Shown one piece after another: positions 1 through 19,874 of a DNA stretch of 64,000 bases. Both the position numbers and the translations under genes were made by a program. Below the pieces are notes generated by a model that worked only from the letters and a program-made list of their open reading frames with translations, did no database searches and had not been told where the DNA came from. Positions within the stretch are counted from its first letter, which is position 1. Every line of letters starts with the position of its first letter. The stretch is from Lota lota (taxonomy: Eukaryota > Chordata > Actinopteri > Gadiformes > Lotidae): contig JACYXH010000211.1 of the NCBI GenBank assembly GCA_026745465.1, positions 56,001 to 120,000 on the forward strand. Reading direction: 5' to 3'.

Positions 1-1787
1 AAAAGGTGAATATGCTGTTTGCAATAGTTTTCAACCCCTTTCACCTTGGCAAACCTAAATTAAATTAGATACACAATATTACCTTCAAAAGCAACCTAAT
101 TAGTTGAGTGGTCTATTGTACCAGGTACTGTTATAGAGAGGACCCTCAGTTAGCTAATGCACAATGTCCAGAACTTTCCAAAGTAAGTAAAAGATCAAGT
201 TATAGCAAAGAAAAATGGTTTCAGTCTCTGAACCACATGTGGACAGTCCACCATATTATCAAGCACTGAAAGAAACATCATACAATACAGATATTGTCAC
301 AAGGCAGTATCACTGAGAGATTCAATGTTTATTCAGATACATAAAGCATATATACAGTTAGTTCAAGGGAGGGTCACACCCCTGGCATGAAGAGTTGTCT
401 TCAGGCCTAATGGATTAAGACTAAAGCATAATAGACACGTACACTGAAAAGTGGCACACACGGTAAAAACAATAATAAACATGCATCACAGGCACGAGAC
501 AGACATCCTTGATAATACGATTTGTGAGTGACATACGTGCCCAGCGTCTGGAACAGTCATAGAGTATGAGTGTAGAGTAAGTATAAGTAATACATGGCAC
601 AAATGTATAATTTCATCACTTGACGTCGTGCCTAACGCCCCCTAGCCATTCTTAAATCACTGTAAACCACAACCTCTCGTGTCTTATTGCGTCACAAAGT
701 AATAACGTCAGATTTGAACCAACGCTCTACGTTTTATTTACCAATTTCAATTTACTTGTTTTTAATCTGCACCGTGAAATTCAGTACCTACTTCTTCTTC
801 TACTTTGGTTTTACTGGCGTCTTGCCAATGTTAAAGGTGCATGTCACCACTTTCTATAGTGTAGGGTTGCATCATGACTTTATAAAGAATAATGGCTATT
901 AGGCCCGTTTATAAAGCCCTTTGAACTTGTAAGTCTTTCCCCAGTCTCTAAACAGACAAGAGACAAAAGGCTTTCAGAAGATAATAATAATTAATATTAT
1001 ATATACATTTATTATTATTAATTTTTTGTGTCTAACATCGCCAGTGGTTCTATCCATAGAGTAGTATCATTTTTGTATTTTCTTTAGCCGCAATATTCCT
1101 TAGTCTTTTCAGAAAATGTAATAACACAAAAAAATCTGTCACTTAATTCTAGCTTTATTGGTCGCAATTGATTTGAACACTCAATTATTAACAATCCGAA
1201 AGAGATTTTAAGTTCCCACCACTTCTGATTGTCATTGATACTATTGAACATAATGTGCAGAGGTCCACTGAAATTGAAAACCCAAGACCCATTACATTTT
1301 ACTTAAACGTTGGGATTAACATGAACGTAATGTCGGATCTAGATATTTGAGAATGCTATAGCTGAACGTCTGAGGGGAGAATGCAAAGCGCCTGCGCCGG
1401 AAACGTACAAGGGGTGGAGTTACGCAGGGTTTCCCGTTTTGTTACGGAGATATTCGTCCGGACTCTTGAGAGAAACTCATTAGAGCGTGGCAAGACGGAG
1501 GGTTCAGAATATGACTTTTAACAAATGTATTTCCACTGTGGCCCGTCTACTACACAGGTTTGATTTAAAACCTTTACAGACCGTGTGTGCGATTCGGGTG
1601 GCGTATTTTTAATGAGACCTCCAATACGATCAGCTGCGGCAGCGCTATGGTGACAGCGCTGTAGAGGAGTCTTGCAATCGGTGCTCATCGCCTTGGCACC
1701 GTCGCTAATGCCAACAGGTCACGTTAACTCTTCTAAAGCGAGAGGGTAGTTTGGTTTCACTGCCGAGTTTTTGCCTAGCAGTAATTT
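1..1787. other. Gene-free left flank
   Basis: I see no exon with supporting splice sites or family similarity here. The stretch is AT-rich, with short ATT/TAA runs near 985-1025. Positions 638-675 hold a short interspersed repeat that recurs at 49127-49165 (GCCCCCTAG followed by a diverged TAAATCACTGTA block). The far right of the stretch may include the distal 3' end of the minus-strand TRIM transcript. Confidence 0.6.
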
Positions 1788-2222
1788 GTTTATTTTCTTT
1801 TTTGAAAGATGGAAGCCATGACAGCATAATCAACAGACGTTTAACTTTCTTTGGTTTTTTGTTGTTGTTGGTCGCTTCCAATTGATGGTGAGCCATGTCA
1901 CATTTTCTGTGCTTCAGCCGGTTAGGTTGTTTCCAATCAAGACAAACGCGCACCGACAGAGCCCCATCCCCAGGAACATGATTGGTCGAAACAAATTTGA
2001 AGTGAAAGAAAGTAAAATGCCCCGGTCGCACAGATTTGAGCTCGTCTGCCGTCAGACTTTAGATATTAATCTTGGGTCTGATATGTGAGACTAAATTGTA
2101 TGTTATAAGTAGGTTACCCCTAAGTACACCCGTGTTTTACATTCAAGGGATATTTGATCTTCATAAATCATAAGACATTTAGTGATTTACTAGTAGAATG
2201 AATGCAAAGCCACCCCTCAGCT
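1788..2222 (-). other. Probable 3' UTR of the TRIM gene
   Basis: This region follows the TRIM stop codon (2223-2225, read on the minus strand). The first minus-strand AATAAA-type signal I see is at about 1788-1793, which would give a 3' UTR of about 430 nt. The end is inferred from the hexamer only. Confidence 0.35.
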
Positions 2223-5200
2223 CTACAGCTTGCACAAGGCGATGGAAGAGGCGTTGGAGAAGATCCAGAAGGCTGGGTACACGGCTTCGGTGAAGGGAAA
2301 CACAAACGTGTGGAAGGGATTCGCCTTTTCAGTAATGGCGTAAAACGTGGCCGTTCCCTCATCACAATCCACCAGCACGCCTACGCGCTTGGGACTGAGA
2401 CTTTCCAGCACCGTCTCGCTGTTGTCGTGCCAGGCGGACAGCTTTAGGGTGAACCACTCAACGCACCAGGACTGGGCGTTGCGGCCCAAGCGGCTGGAGG
2501 GGCCTTTGCGATCAATGCTGTTGTAAGCCAGCCCTATGCCCACAAAGTTGCTGCTGCTCATCTCGACTTCCCAGTAGTGGCGCCCCCTGGAGAAACCCTT
2601 AGAGGTCAGCACCTGGGAGCAGACTGAGAACCGCGCTGGACAGTCGGGGTAGTTCGCTGGCTCGTCCATCACAGAGGCCTCAGTCAGGTCCTCGCTTAGC
2701 TTCACACGTCTGTGGGCCGTCTTTGGATCCAAGGTGAGCACTGTGGCGTCTGTTTAGTGGAAACGTTTTGGTTCAAAGTTATTATTAGAGACCCTGAGAT
2801 TCCTTTACTTGTGTTTAAGGTCATACGGTGTATCAACTGATAACACGACACATACATTTGAGAAGCTCGTGTCTGTGTATGGTGGAGGTAATGCTGGGTG
2901 GGATGCTGGAAGTTTCTGAAACAAAGAAATGAAACAAGAAAAAAACAACGAACATTTTATGATGCCATGTTTATGTATTCAGTGGTATGCACTTAACAAT
3001 GCAATATTGTGAAAGGTTATAGATTAAAGATTACCTGGATTCTCAGTTGATTTCTGTTCAGGTTTGCGGCCTCTGGATTGATCTCTCCTATTAACAGTCA
3101 GAAGGTTCTCCACAGAGCGTGCTGCCTTCATCTTTTCACCCTTTTCTTTTTGACCATGGGTGGGTTTCTTCGTGTGTGCTACATGAAGCAACATTATATT
3201 ACAATGTTACTCTCTGGAGGAATTTAATTGTAACACTAAACCAAGGATAGTATTTAGCATTGCGTACAAACAAAGTGATCCATCTTACATCTACCCCTTG
3301 GTCCTTGGAACCCTTGACCATGGTAGAGCCTTGGACCCTGGAAGTGCCCTTGACCATGGTACAGCTCTGGACCCTGGAAAAGCCCTGGACCCTGGAAGGG
3401 CCCTGGACCCTGGAAGGGCCCTGGACCCTGGAAGGGCCCTGAACCAAGGTAGGGCCTTGGACCACGGTAGAACCCTGAACTTGGGATCACCTGCCTTGGA
3501 CCATGGGACGCCCCGGGGCTGAAGGACCTAACATGGCTTTGGGAAGGGTCACATACCTTTGGTGCCTCTGTAGAAATTCAAATTCAGGTAATGTTATTCT
3601 TTAGGCTTTCAGAGCATGGATTCTGAATTGATTCGTTTTTTAATGGATTGTGCCAATGCGGCAAAATCTTGTCCACCGTGTATTAGTCCCTTGCAGGCTT
3701 TAAATCAGATGATTGAAATTGATTATTGAAAGTTAATCACATAGTTAGTCACTTTGAACAAGTTTTCATCAAAATAATCAAGAATTAAACTGCAGTAGCC
3801 ATTTTTAAAATCATCACTTGAATCGGAAAACAAGATAAGAAAATTTATGTTATGGGATTGATGCAATTTATCATCCTATCGTCGTCGCATACAACTCACC
3901 AGTAGCAAATGTGCTATTTTTGAAATCTGAAAACAAGAAAGACATTGGCTTAGAGCTCTGCTGAAGATTTGGCATCTCCCAGAATACTAGTATTTCAAAC
4001 GAGCTCAATGGCTTTTGGTTGCAAAGAGCTATTTTGACAATTTAAATGTATTTTGGACGGGTCTTTAACCTCTTCATCCCGAAATGACCCTGTACTGGGT
4101 TTAGTCCCTCCCCCCCAATTTCAAAGACGTCATAAGGCATTTAAACACATAAGAAAGTAGTCATGTGACACACCACTAGAAAGATTTGATTCTCAACTTT
4201 TAATCCATCAGTGTTGTCACGATACTGGATTTTCTAATTTTGATACAATAACTTGAAGAATATCGATATTCTATAACATTTTCGATACCATACTCTTTAT
4301 TACTAGGCCTATTTCTGAGGTTTTTTTTCTGAATATAACGTACCCAAAGTAAATAGAGTATATCTCCACAACTGCAAGGGCTATAATATGTAGTCTTGGT
4401 ACCAAAATAAAGATTGTTGTGCAAGTGAAATATTCGATGTGGATACTACTTGGTTAGAGTATATAAAGCTAGAACCCAGCATAAGTGGAAGATTAAAATT
4501 CCACCTGAAATAAAATACATATTTGAGATTGAATACCACCTCGTGCATTATCAGTTGCTAGCCCTATAGTACTATAGGGCCATAGCACAACATCTGATAA
4601 GTACCTGGGTCAATATTTGATGCCAATAAAGTGAAGTAGAGCAAAGAGAGAGGTTTTAGTAGAGGTAAGTTCAGGCGAAATCTCAATAAATCATTAAATC
4701 CAATGCAATCCAATGCAAAATTGACAACACAACCTTTATGAGACACAAAGGGGTAGATATCTTGAGAACCCATTGTACAATTTTGACACTTGACCCCTCT
4801 ATTGAAAGGTCACGGCGAATATAATTGAATGACACCAAGCCAAACAATCGAATTGCACCATATGGCCACCAGATAGCGATGAAGAATGTGTGTTCTGATT
4901 GAAGGCAATTTACCTATTTAATCTGAAACCCTCTCTTAGGTTTTATACAGTTTGTAAACACCATGTTTAGTTTCAAAATGGTGCCCAGACACTGGATTAC
5001 CTGTTTATGGTTGTTTTATGCGATCAAACACAATTTGGATGACAAAAACAACAAATGTAAGACATAATGTTTGGTTGTATAAAGAAAAAGTGAGGTTTGT
5101 TCTAGATTCGTTTTTTGCCTGTAGTTCTGTGAAATTTGGTCGCAAAGTGATATGATTTGGAGTCACAGCTTTTATATGATGTATAGTTTGTGTAGATCAA

Positions 5201-8088
5201 ATGATGTAAAAAAGAGTGCTATTGATGGACATGTGCACAGTTATGAAATACATATCTGTTGTTGCATGCTTCTTATTTTTTTCAGGGTTGGAATTGTCTG
5301 TCGTTCAGCTAACAATGGTTATGATGGACTAAAACTTGAGAATCTAATCTTTCTAGTGGTGTGTCACATGACTACTTTCTCATGTGTTTAAATGCCTTAA
5401 AGCGTCTTTGATATTGGGGGGGAGGGGCTTTCGGGATGAAGAGGTTAAAACAGAGTGAAATTAGTACCACTATGTACTGAGACTAAAATGTTAATTTTTC
5501 AGCTCAGTTTCAGTTTATAGTGGTACTAATTACATTGGTTGAAAAATATTTTACCCTACACTAATGCACTGAGGTTAACCTGCACTGTTCTTCACAAGAA
5601 TTTTGTTCAAATTTATTTGTGATTATTATAATTATTATTATTATTATTATCATTAATGATAATAATAAAACCCATCCACCGCTTCAAAATGCTTGGCTAT
5701 TTAAAGTTGATGTCACTTCCTTTCCACCATTAATGTAACACCCTTTGCTACAAAGCTTGAATCAACATTGTTCTCTGTGGATCAAATATATTTGCATAGG
5801 GCAGGTTTGATAACCTGATAACAGCTTACAATGTAAACACAGCCAGCCTCGGGTTGTAATGCTGCAAAGTCCAACATTAACAACCAGCATTGCTGTCCAG
5901 TAGACTGTTTAAATGCCCACCTGGTTTAAGCATCGCTGGTCTGTTCTCAACTGGTTGTTTCAACAGGTCACACAGATAATCCTTTAAGACAACAACGAAC
6001 GTCTGGGCGCCAATCACGTCCTTTGAGTCCAGAGTCACCCGAGGAGTGTTGCACTCAGCATTGACCACCGAAGGCAGGTCTACTGAAGAAGCCTTTCCAA
6101 AAACAACATGGAGACAACATCTTGTATTACGATGTAAAGACAAGTTACTGAGGGTAAACATTGACCATTAACCAATTTAAATCCATTTAAAAACACGACA
6201 ATAGGAGCATATTGCCAAATACTAGCCAATAAAACATGGCTATTTGTGTGCTGTCTAACTGAAATGAAGAGGTGCTGAAGACTTGTCGTCTCACCTGCAG
6301 AAAGGCTAGGCTGTCTGACTGACTCAGAAGATCGGCGATAGCACGTTTGGCACTCTCCATGTGCTGGATATTCTGGAAGAACCTTTTTGCGGTGTTACTG
6401 TACTTGGTCTCTCCACTCTGCAGCTGGCGGTCCACTGTGTTCATCGCGTCACGCTCCTCTCGGTCCAGCATCTCCCGGATCTGCTGGTACTCTGTCTCAA
6501 GCATCTTCTTCCTGTTGGTCACAGATTCCTAGCAGTAGCCCATAACACACATGACTATGTTAGACAGGGCTGGGCAATAATTCTATATGATCATTTATAG
6601 CCATTGAATGGTATTGCATTATCATGAAATTAAGATATGGACTTATCGTGATACCCTGTTTTATAATCCACTTATGATGAGATGCTATGCCCTTTAAATG
6701 ATAAAAATGAGTTTTATACCAGTTTTAGTCTGATACCATACTGAAAATGTCCATACACTTCAATGTAATGACCAACAGTTCGACTGTTAAAATGGTATTT
6801 TCTAATTCATACGGGGATCGTGATATTGATTGATATTGTGTAAAATGACCCATGATTATCATAATACATTTTTCTATAGCACCCAGCCCTATGAGAGCAG
6901 AAAGGGAGCAAATTAGGTAAAAGGAAATAACAGTATAGGCAAACAGACAACTTAACAGCTTAATGCAATTTCATCTTATCATAAACTGTCATTAAACAGA
7001 ATGGAGAATCAAGTGCAGTTTGCAAATAACATGGAATTGGTTATTCCCCTTTTTAAGGTTATCGTTGATTTATAGTTTATCATATGATTATGGTGGGCTT
7101 TGAACTTGAGGACCCCAATGTATGCATGCACACATTAAAGTAATTTAATATATAATGTAATTACCTTTAACTTGTTTTGTGCCACCGTTATCTGGGAAAT
7201 GGCTGTCTCTGTCTTTTCAATCTTGGAATCCAGCAACACCAATTTGGATTTCAAATCAGACTACAAAAAAAAAAAGAATAATTAGTTACACACTGATACA
7301 CACAAACACTAGGCGAAAAGATATGTGTCTTTTCAATCTTTGAATCCAGCAACATCAAATTGGATTTGCAGTCAGACTGCAGAATAATAATAATAAAAGG
7401 AAAAAACACGCAAAAGAAAAAGGAAAAAGAAAAAAAATTACAGTAACATACTTATACACAAACAGGCAAAAAAAGATGGGACAAACACACGCACCTCTTT
7501 CAGTCTTTTTTGATCATCAGGAGTCGATAATCGACATCCTTTGTGAACTTGCTGGAGGCAGAAACTACAGATGCTACGGCTGTGTTGGACACAGAAGAAC
7601 TCCATCAGCTTGTGGTGGTCGGGGCAGATGCGCTCGCTCATGTCAGCGAGCGGCTCTGTGAGCTGGTGCGCGCGATAATTTGGATTGTCGTGGTGGGGCC
7701 GAACATGCTCGAGACAGAACGAAGCCATACAGGTGAGACAGGTCTTGACCGCTGCGGAGGCCATACACGTATCGCACAACACGATAGACTCTTTGACGAC
7801 TTCCTCCTGTTGTAAACTGGTCTCGGTCATAATGGACCGAGTTCTAAACGTTTCCACAACAGTACTGAGCACTGTGTTCTTCTTGAGCTCTGGCTTTGTG
7901 GTGAAGTGGGCCCGACATTGAGGGCAGTCGTAACTCTCTTTCCAGGTGGCGATAAGACAGTCTTGACAGAAGTTGTGTCCGCATGGAATCGTCACCGGGC
8001 ATTGGAAGGGACAGAGACAAATGCTACAGGTAAGCTCGTCCTCCATTTCTTTTAGATATTGCATATGGCTTGCTTCTAGTTCTGCCAT
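2223..8088 (-). CDS. TRIM-family E3 ubiquitin ligase, TRIM25-like
   Basis: Eight coding exons, in transcript order 8088-7495, 7260-7165, 6528-6295, 6092-5921, 3926-3900, 3178-3035, 2915-2856, 2749-2223; they total 1854 nt (617 aa plus stop), with GT donors, AG acceptors and matching phases. Residues 21-58 form a C3HC4 RING (C21, C24, C36, H38, C41, C44, C55, C58), 105-141 a B-box 1 and 154-185 a B-box 2. The 96- and 234-nt exons encode the coiled coil (199-308), as is usual in TRIM genes. A basic linker follows, and the last exon encodes PRY-SPRY (about 445-617). The family transfers ubiquitin (or ISG15) in the cytosol, often in antiviral signalling. The start at 8088 has a good context (AACATGG). 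TRIM25 is the closest architecture and length (human about 630 aa), but another fish TRIM with the same domains is possible. The gene runs in tandem with rasal3. Confidence 0.85.
3290..3490. repeat. 18-bp minisatellite in a TRIM intron
   Basis: Tandem, diverged copies of an 18-bp unit of the type GGACCCTGGAAGGGCCCT lie between the 144-nt and 27-nt TRIM exons. Because the unit is a multiple of 3, frames stay open on both strands (VQGPSR-like repeats on minus, LDPGRA-like on plus). No in-phase splice sites place it in the TRIM reading frame. Confidence 0.8.
4065..5448. mobile_element. Non-autonomous TTAA-flanked transposon (piggyBac-like MITE)
   Basis: Terminal inverted repeats at 4069-4210 and 5322-5444 match over about 120 bp (with an indel in the left arm), starting CCTCTTCATCCCG and ending CGGGATGAAGAGG. 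Both ends are flanked by TTAA (4065-4068, 5445-5448), the target-site duplication typical of piggyBac elements. The 1.38-kb element has no transposase frame, and its interior contains other repeat-like sequence (from about 4210, and a 20-bp palindrome at 4561-4580). It sits in a TRIM intron. Confidence 0.75.
6565..6891. mobile_element. hAT-like short transposon remnant
   Basis: The left end reads CAGGGCTGGGCAATA and the right end TAGCACCCAGCCCTA, a roughly inverted pair of the type seen at the ends of fish hAT MITEs. The interior is AT-rich and has the TATCGTGATA-style blocks common in such elements. A clean 8-bp target duplication is not visible, so the element is old or the ends are approximate. 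Confidence 0.5.
7322..7382 (-). pseudogene. Degenerate partial duplicate of TRIM coiled-coil exon 2
   Basis: This stretch closely matches 7207-7262 (end of intron 1 plus the 5' half of exon 2), including the acceptor (CTGCAG) and the SKLVLLDSKIEK-type coding stretch with a few substitutions. The downstream half and donor are absent, so it looks like a local partial tandem duplication inside intron 1. Confidence 0.6.
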
Positions 8089-8261
8089 GTTGGTCTGTCG
8101 AAAGATAAACAAAACTTAGTACGGTGGCGTACACGTCAACATGCCCGGAACCAGCTGTGAGTAGTATACGGGTAGTAAACATGTATCACCAACAACACTT
8201 CAGTTATCTGCCATATAAACACATGGATTACCGAATTACAGAAAAAAAGAGGTTCACTTAC

Positions 8262-8333
8262 ATCGAGCGCTGAGTGGTGGTGAGTCCGATATTGGGGGCA
8301 GTCGTGACTGTCACTGCCCTCTGAATCTGCCAT
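8262..8333 (-). CDS. Possible alternative first exon with a truncated RING copy
   Basis: A 24-codon frame starts at an ATG at 8333 and ends exactly at a strong donor (GAT|GTAAGTG, 8261-8255). It begins MADSEGS and contains HDCPQYRTHHH, which parallels the start (MAELE) and last RING cysteine pair (YDCPQCRAHF) of the main first exon, with the middle of the RING missing and the final zinc ligand changed to Tyr. Flanking 5' sequence is also similar to that upstream of 8088. It ends in phase 0, so it could splice to the exon at 7260. It may be a real alternative exon or a decayed partial duplication; transcription is unproven. Confidence 0.4.
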
Positions 8334-8359
8334 GTTGAATGACGTCGTCTGTCGAAGGA

Positions 8360-8370
8360 GAAACGAAACC
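8360..8370. promoter_or_regulatory. IRF/ISRE-like motif upstream of the TRIM gene
   Basis: The plus strand reads GAGAAACGAAACC near 8358-8370, matching the IRF core AANNGAAA but not the full ISRE. It lies about 25-40 bp upstream of the alternative ATG and about 270 bp upstream of the main one. Interferon control is common for TRIM genes, but the motif is short. Confidence 0.25.
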
Positions 8371-8389
8371 AAGGACCGTGGTGATCACG

Positions 8390-9402
<1,013 letters not shown>

Positions 9403-9444
9403 CGAGACACACTACAACATAAATATGCTTGACACTCTAGTTTT

Positions 9445-9741
9445 TAATTGTTTATTTATCCGACAAATAATTTGGCATGGCACACTATTGGATTTTAATA
9501 CATAGAGTTGAATGGAGGCCTTCCATTCATGTACAAAACTGTCAAAGACATGATGCTGATAATATTGTAGTCACTGTTATTTTAGGGCATCATTTTTCAG
9601 GTAAAGTTTTAAGCTTTCCCAAATTTCCCATCTGAGATAAATCACTTGCATACAAATCTTATAAGAGAAAATAGGGTGGCGTCATTCAACCTCACCCATA
9701 AGGGAACAATCCAATTTCAAATTCACAACCTTTATCTGGGC
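9445..9741 (-). other. rasal3: Probable 3' UTR of rasal3
   Basis: This sequence follows the rasal3 stop (9742-9744, minus strand). A minus-strand AATAAA lies at about 9451-9456, giving a 3' UTR of roughly 300 nt. The end is inferred from the hexamer. Confidence 0.4.
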
Positions 9742-18106
<8,365 letters not shown>

Positions 18107-18551
18107 GCCGAACCGAGACCTTCTTTTTTTGACTTTCAATGAAAAGGTTTCAGGGTTCAGTCAAGCAGCTTCTTTAATCCAAAGCGTTAGTTTCCTGGCG
18201 TCATGAAAAAGCTCCACCTGTTGTGTGAAGCGGATGTCTCTGTGTGTGTGTGTGTGTGTGTGTGTGTTGCGTGCCTTTGGATGTATGTCGTGGGTGCCTT
18301 TTTGAAACTATCAGTATTTGCTTCCTGTGTTGTGTCATTTAGTGAATACTCGGCAACAAGAGGCTGCTCCACTTGTGGTTGTTTGGCTGCAGCATTGTCT
18401 GCTTCTCACTGGTTCGTTGCTATTTCACACGCTGACCCTAGGATATTAAGTCATCAGGGTGGAAATATCACGTTTTAAAATGATTAAAACTTCAATAATT
18501 TTTGAAGAAATCCTCAGGTTGGCTGTGTGTGTCCATCACTATACAGTACAG

Positions 18552-18595
<44 letters not shown>

Positions 18596-18654
18596 CTGTG
18601 TGTGTGTGTGTGTTTGTGCATGTGCCTGTGTGTGTGTGTGTGTTTGTGCGTGTG

Positions 18655-18701
<47 letters not shown>

Positions 18702-18750
18702 GCCTGTGTATGTATGTATATGTGTGTGTGTGTGTGTGTGTTTGTGTGTC
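18552..18750. repeat. Compound (GT)n microsatellite
   Basis: GT dinucleotides broken by regularly spaced GCCTGTG, TTTGTGC and GTATGTATA variants over about 200 bp. Confidence 0.95.
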
Positions 18751-18977
18751 ACCTCAACAGTTATTCAGAGAGGTTTAATCATTGTGACTCGTTCTCTATC
18801 ATACTTCAAGTATGATAGAGAAGTAAGGGTTATGAACGGTGTCGTTCTTCTCTTTTATAAGAAAATAGCAATACTGTTGATGTACATTTGTTCAGTTTTC
18901 CAACAAAATGTAGCAACCCAAGTCAGTATTCAAATCAGGTGTAGTAGAAGGTATCAGTTGCACTGACTGTTTGGTCG

Positions 18978-19016
18978 ACTTCCTGTGGCGGTAGTGTATC
19001 TGAAACCACTTCCTGT
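18978..19016. promoter_or_regulatory. Paired ETS-RUNX composite motifs upstream of rasal3
   Basis: ACTTCCTGTGGCGG (18978-18991) and AAACCACTTCCTGT (19003-19016) each join an ETS core (GGAA on the other strand) to a RUNX core (TGTGG / CCACA-type). They lie about 0.9 kb upstream of the rasal3 ATG. ETS-RUNX composites are typical of blood-cell enhancers and promoters, which fits RASAL3. Function is inferred. Confidence 0.35.
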
Positions 19017-19387
19017 ACATGTTTTCGCTTATGACACATCTGCAACATAGTGCAGATTATAAAAAAAAGAAGGTAAACTAGTAAACATAATGTAATAGAT
19101 GATATTACAGCAGTATAATGTTTTTTGAAATATGTAGGCTATTCTAAAAGGGATGCTTGCTACAATATTTTGAATATATTTTTTAACACTGCGTGTATTA
19201 CAAAGCAGGCTGCGTGACTTTAAGGGTGACACAGTGGCTACAATATCTTGCGTCTCAGATACATGCAGTATCAGCACCATTTCATACAGTTTATATAAAT
19301 AGGTGATGTATGTCACCCAATTAAATATAGAAGATCAGATGATATAATAATGCATTATCGTTTTGATTATGTCCTTCTATTTGTTCC

Positions 19388-19390
<3 letters not shown>

Positions 19391-19421
<31 letters not shown>
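19391..19421. repeat. Poly(T) tract
   Basis: Thirty-one consecutive T residues. Confidence 0.97.
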
Positions 19422-19424
<3 letters not shown>

Positions 19425-19652
19425 GCGGTTGAACATGAACAATTATTGCAATTTCTAAATCGTCCAGTGGGTGGGGTCATGCACTTATTTAAATTCCAGG
19501 CTTGTCCATAGCTCGAGCTGCTGGCTCCTGCCTGTTTTTTTCCACCAATAATATTGTTAATATTGTTAATTCATTATTCCAAATTAGTCTTTTGAGGAGC
19601 ACCGAGCTGGTCTTTGGACTATCCAGTGAGATTTAAAGCCTAAAAGTAGGCT

Positions 19653-19874
19653 TTAAGTAGCCCATGCATGGCCGCAAATCCTATATATTTTTTCATTATG
19701 ACGAAATGGCATCTTTGCTGAAAAACGTTGCGCATATATGCGCATGGATTTCATAAATCCAATATGATTCTCAAATTTTCCTCCGTTTATTATAACGACG
19801 TCTTTTGTAAATGTTTTTTGTTTTAGTTTTTTGTAATCATTCAAAATCCTATTTAGCATACCATCATAGCTCAT
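19653..19874 (-). CDS. Uncharacterised 73-aa open reading frame
   Basis: An ATG-to-stop frame of 73 codons, Lys-rich near the N-terminus (YKKLKQKTF) and ending ICGHAWAT. It is not a repeat product and reads like a mixed-composition small protein, but I do not recognise a family. The start context is weak (T at -3) and no splice sites link it to a neighbour. It lies between the rasal3 and sec14l1 5' ends, antisense to sec14l1. It may be a chance frame or part of an old mobile element. Confidence 0.2.
   Translation of the reverse strand: MSYDGMLNRILNDYKKLKQKTFTKDVVIINGGKFENHIGFMKSMRIYAQRFSAKMPFRHNEKIYRICGHAWAT

Larger units (their letters stand above)
18107..19390. other. rasal3 upstream region
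   Basis: This holds the presumed rasal3 5' UTR and promoter, a short GT run (18240-18266), the compound GT array at 18552-18750, a perfect 15-bp inverted repeat (18792-18822) and paired ETS-RUNX motifs (18978-19016). No other exon is supported. Confidence 0.4.
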
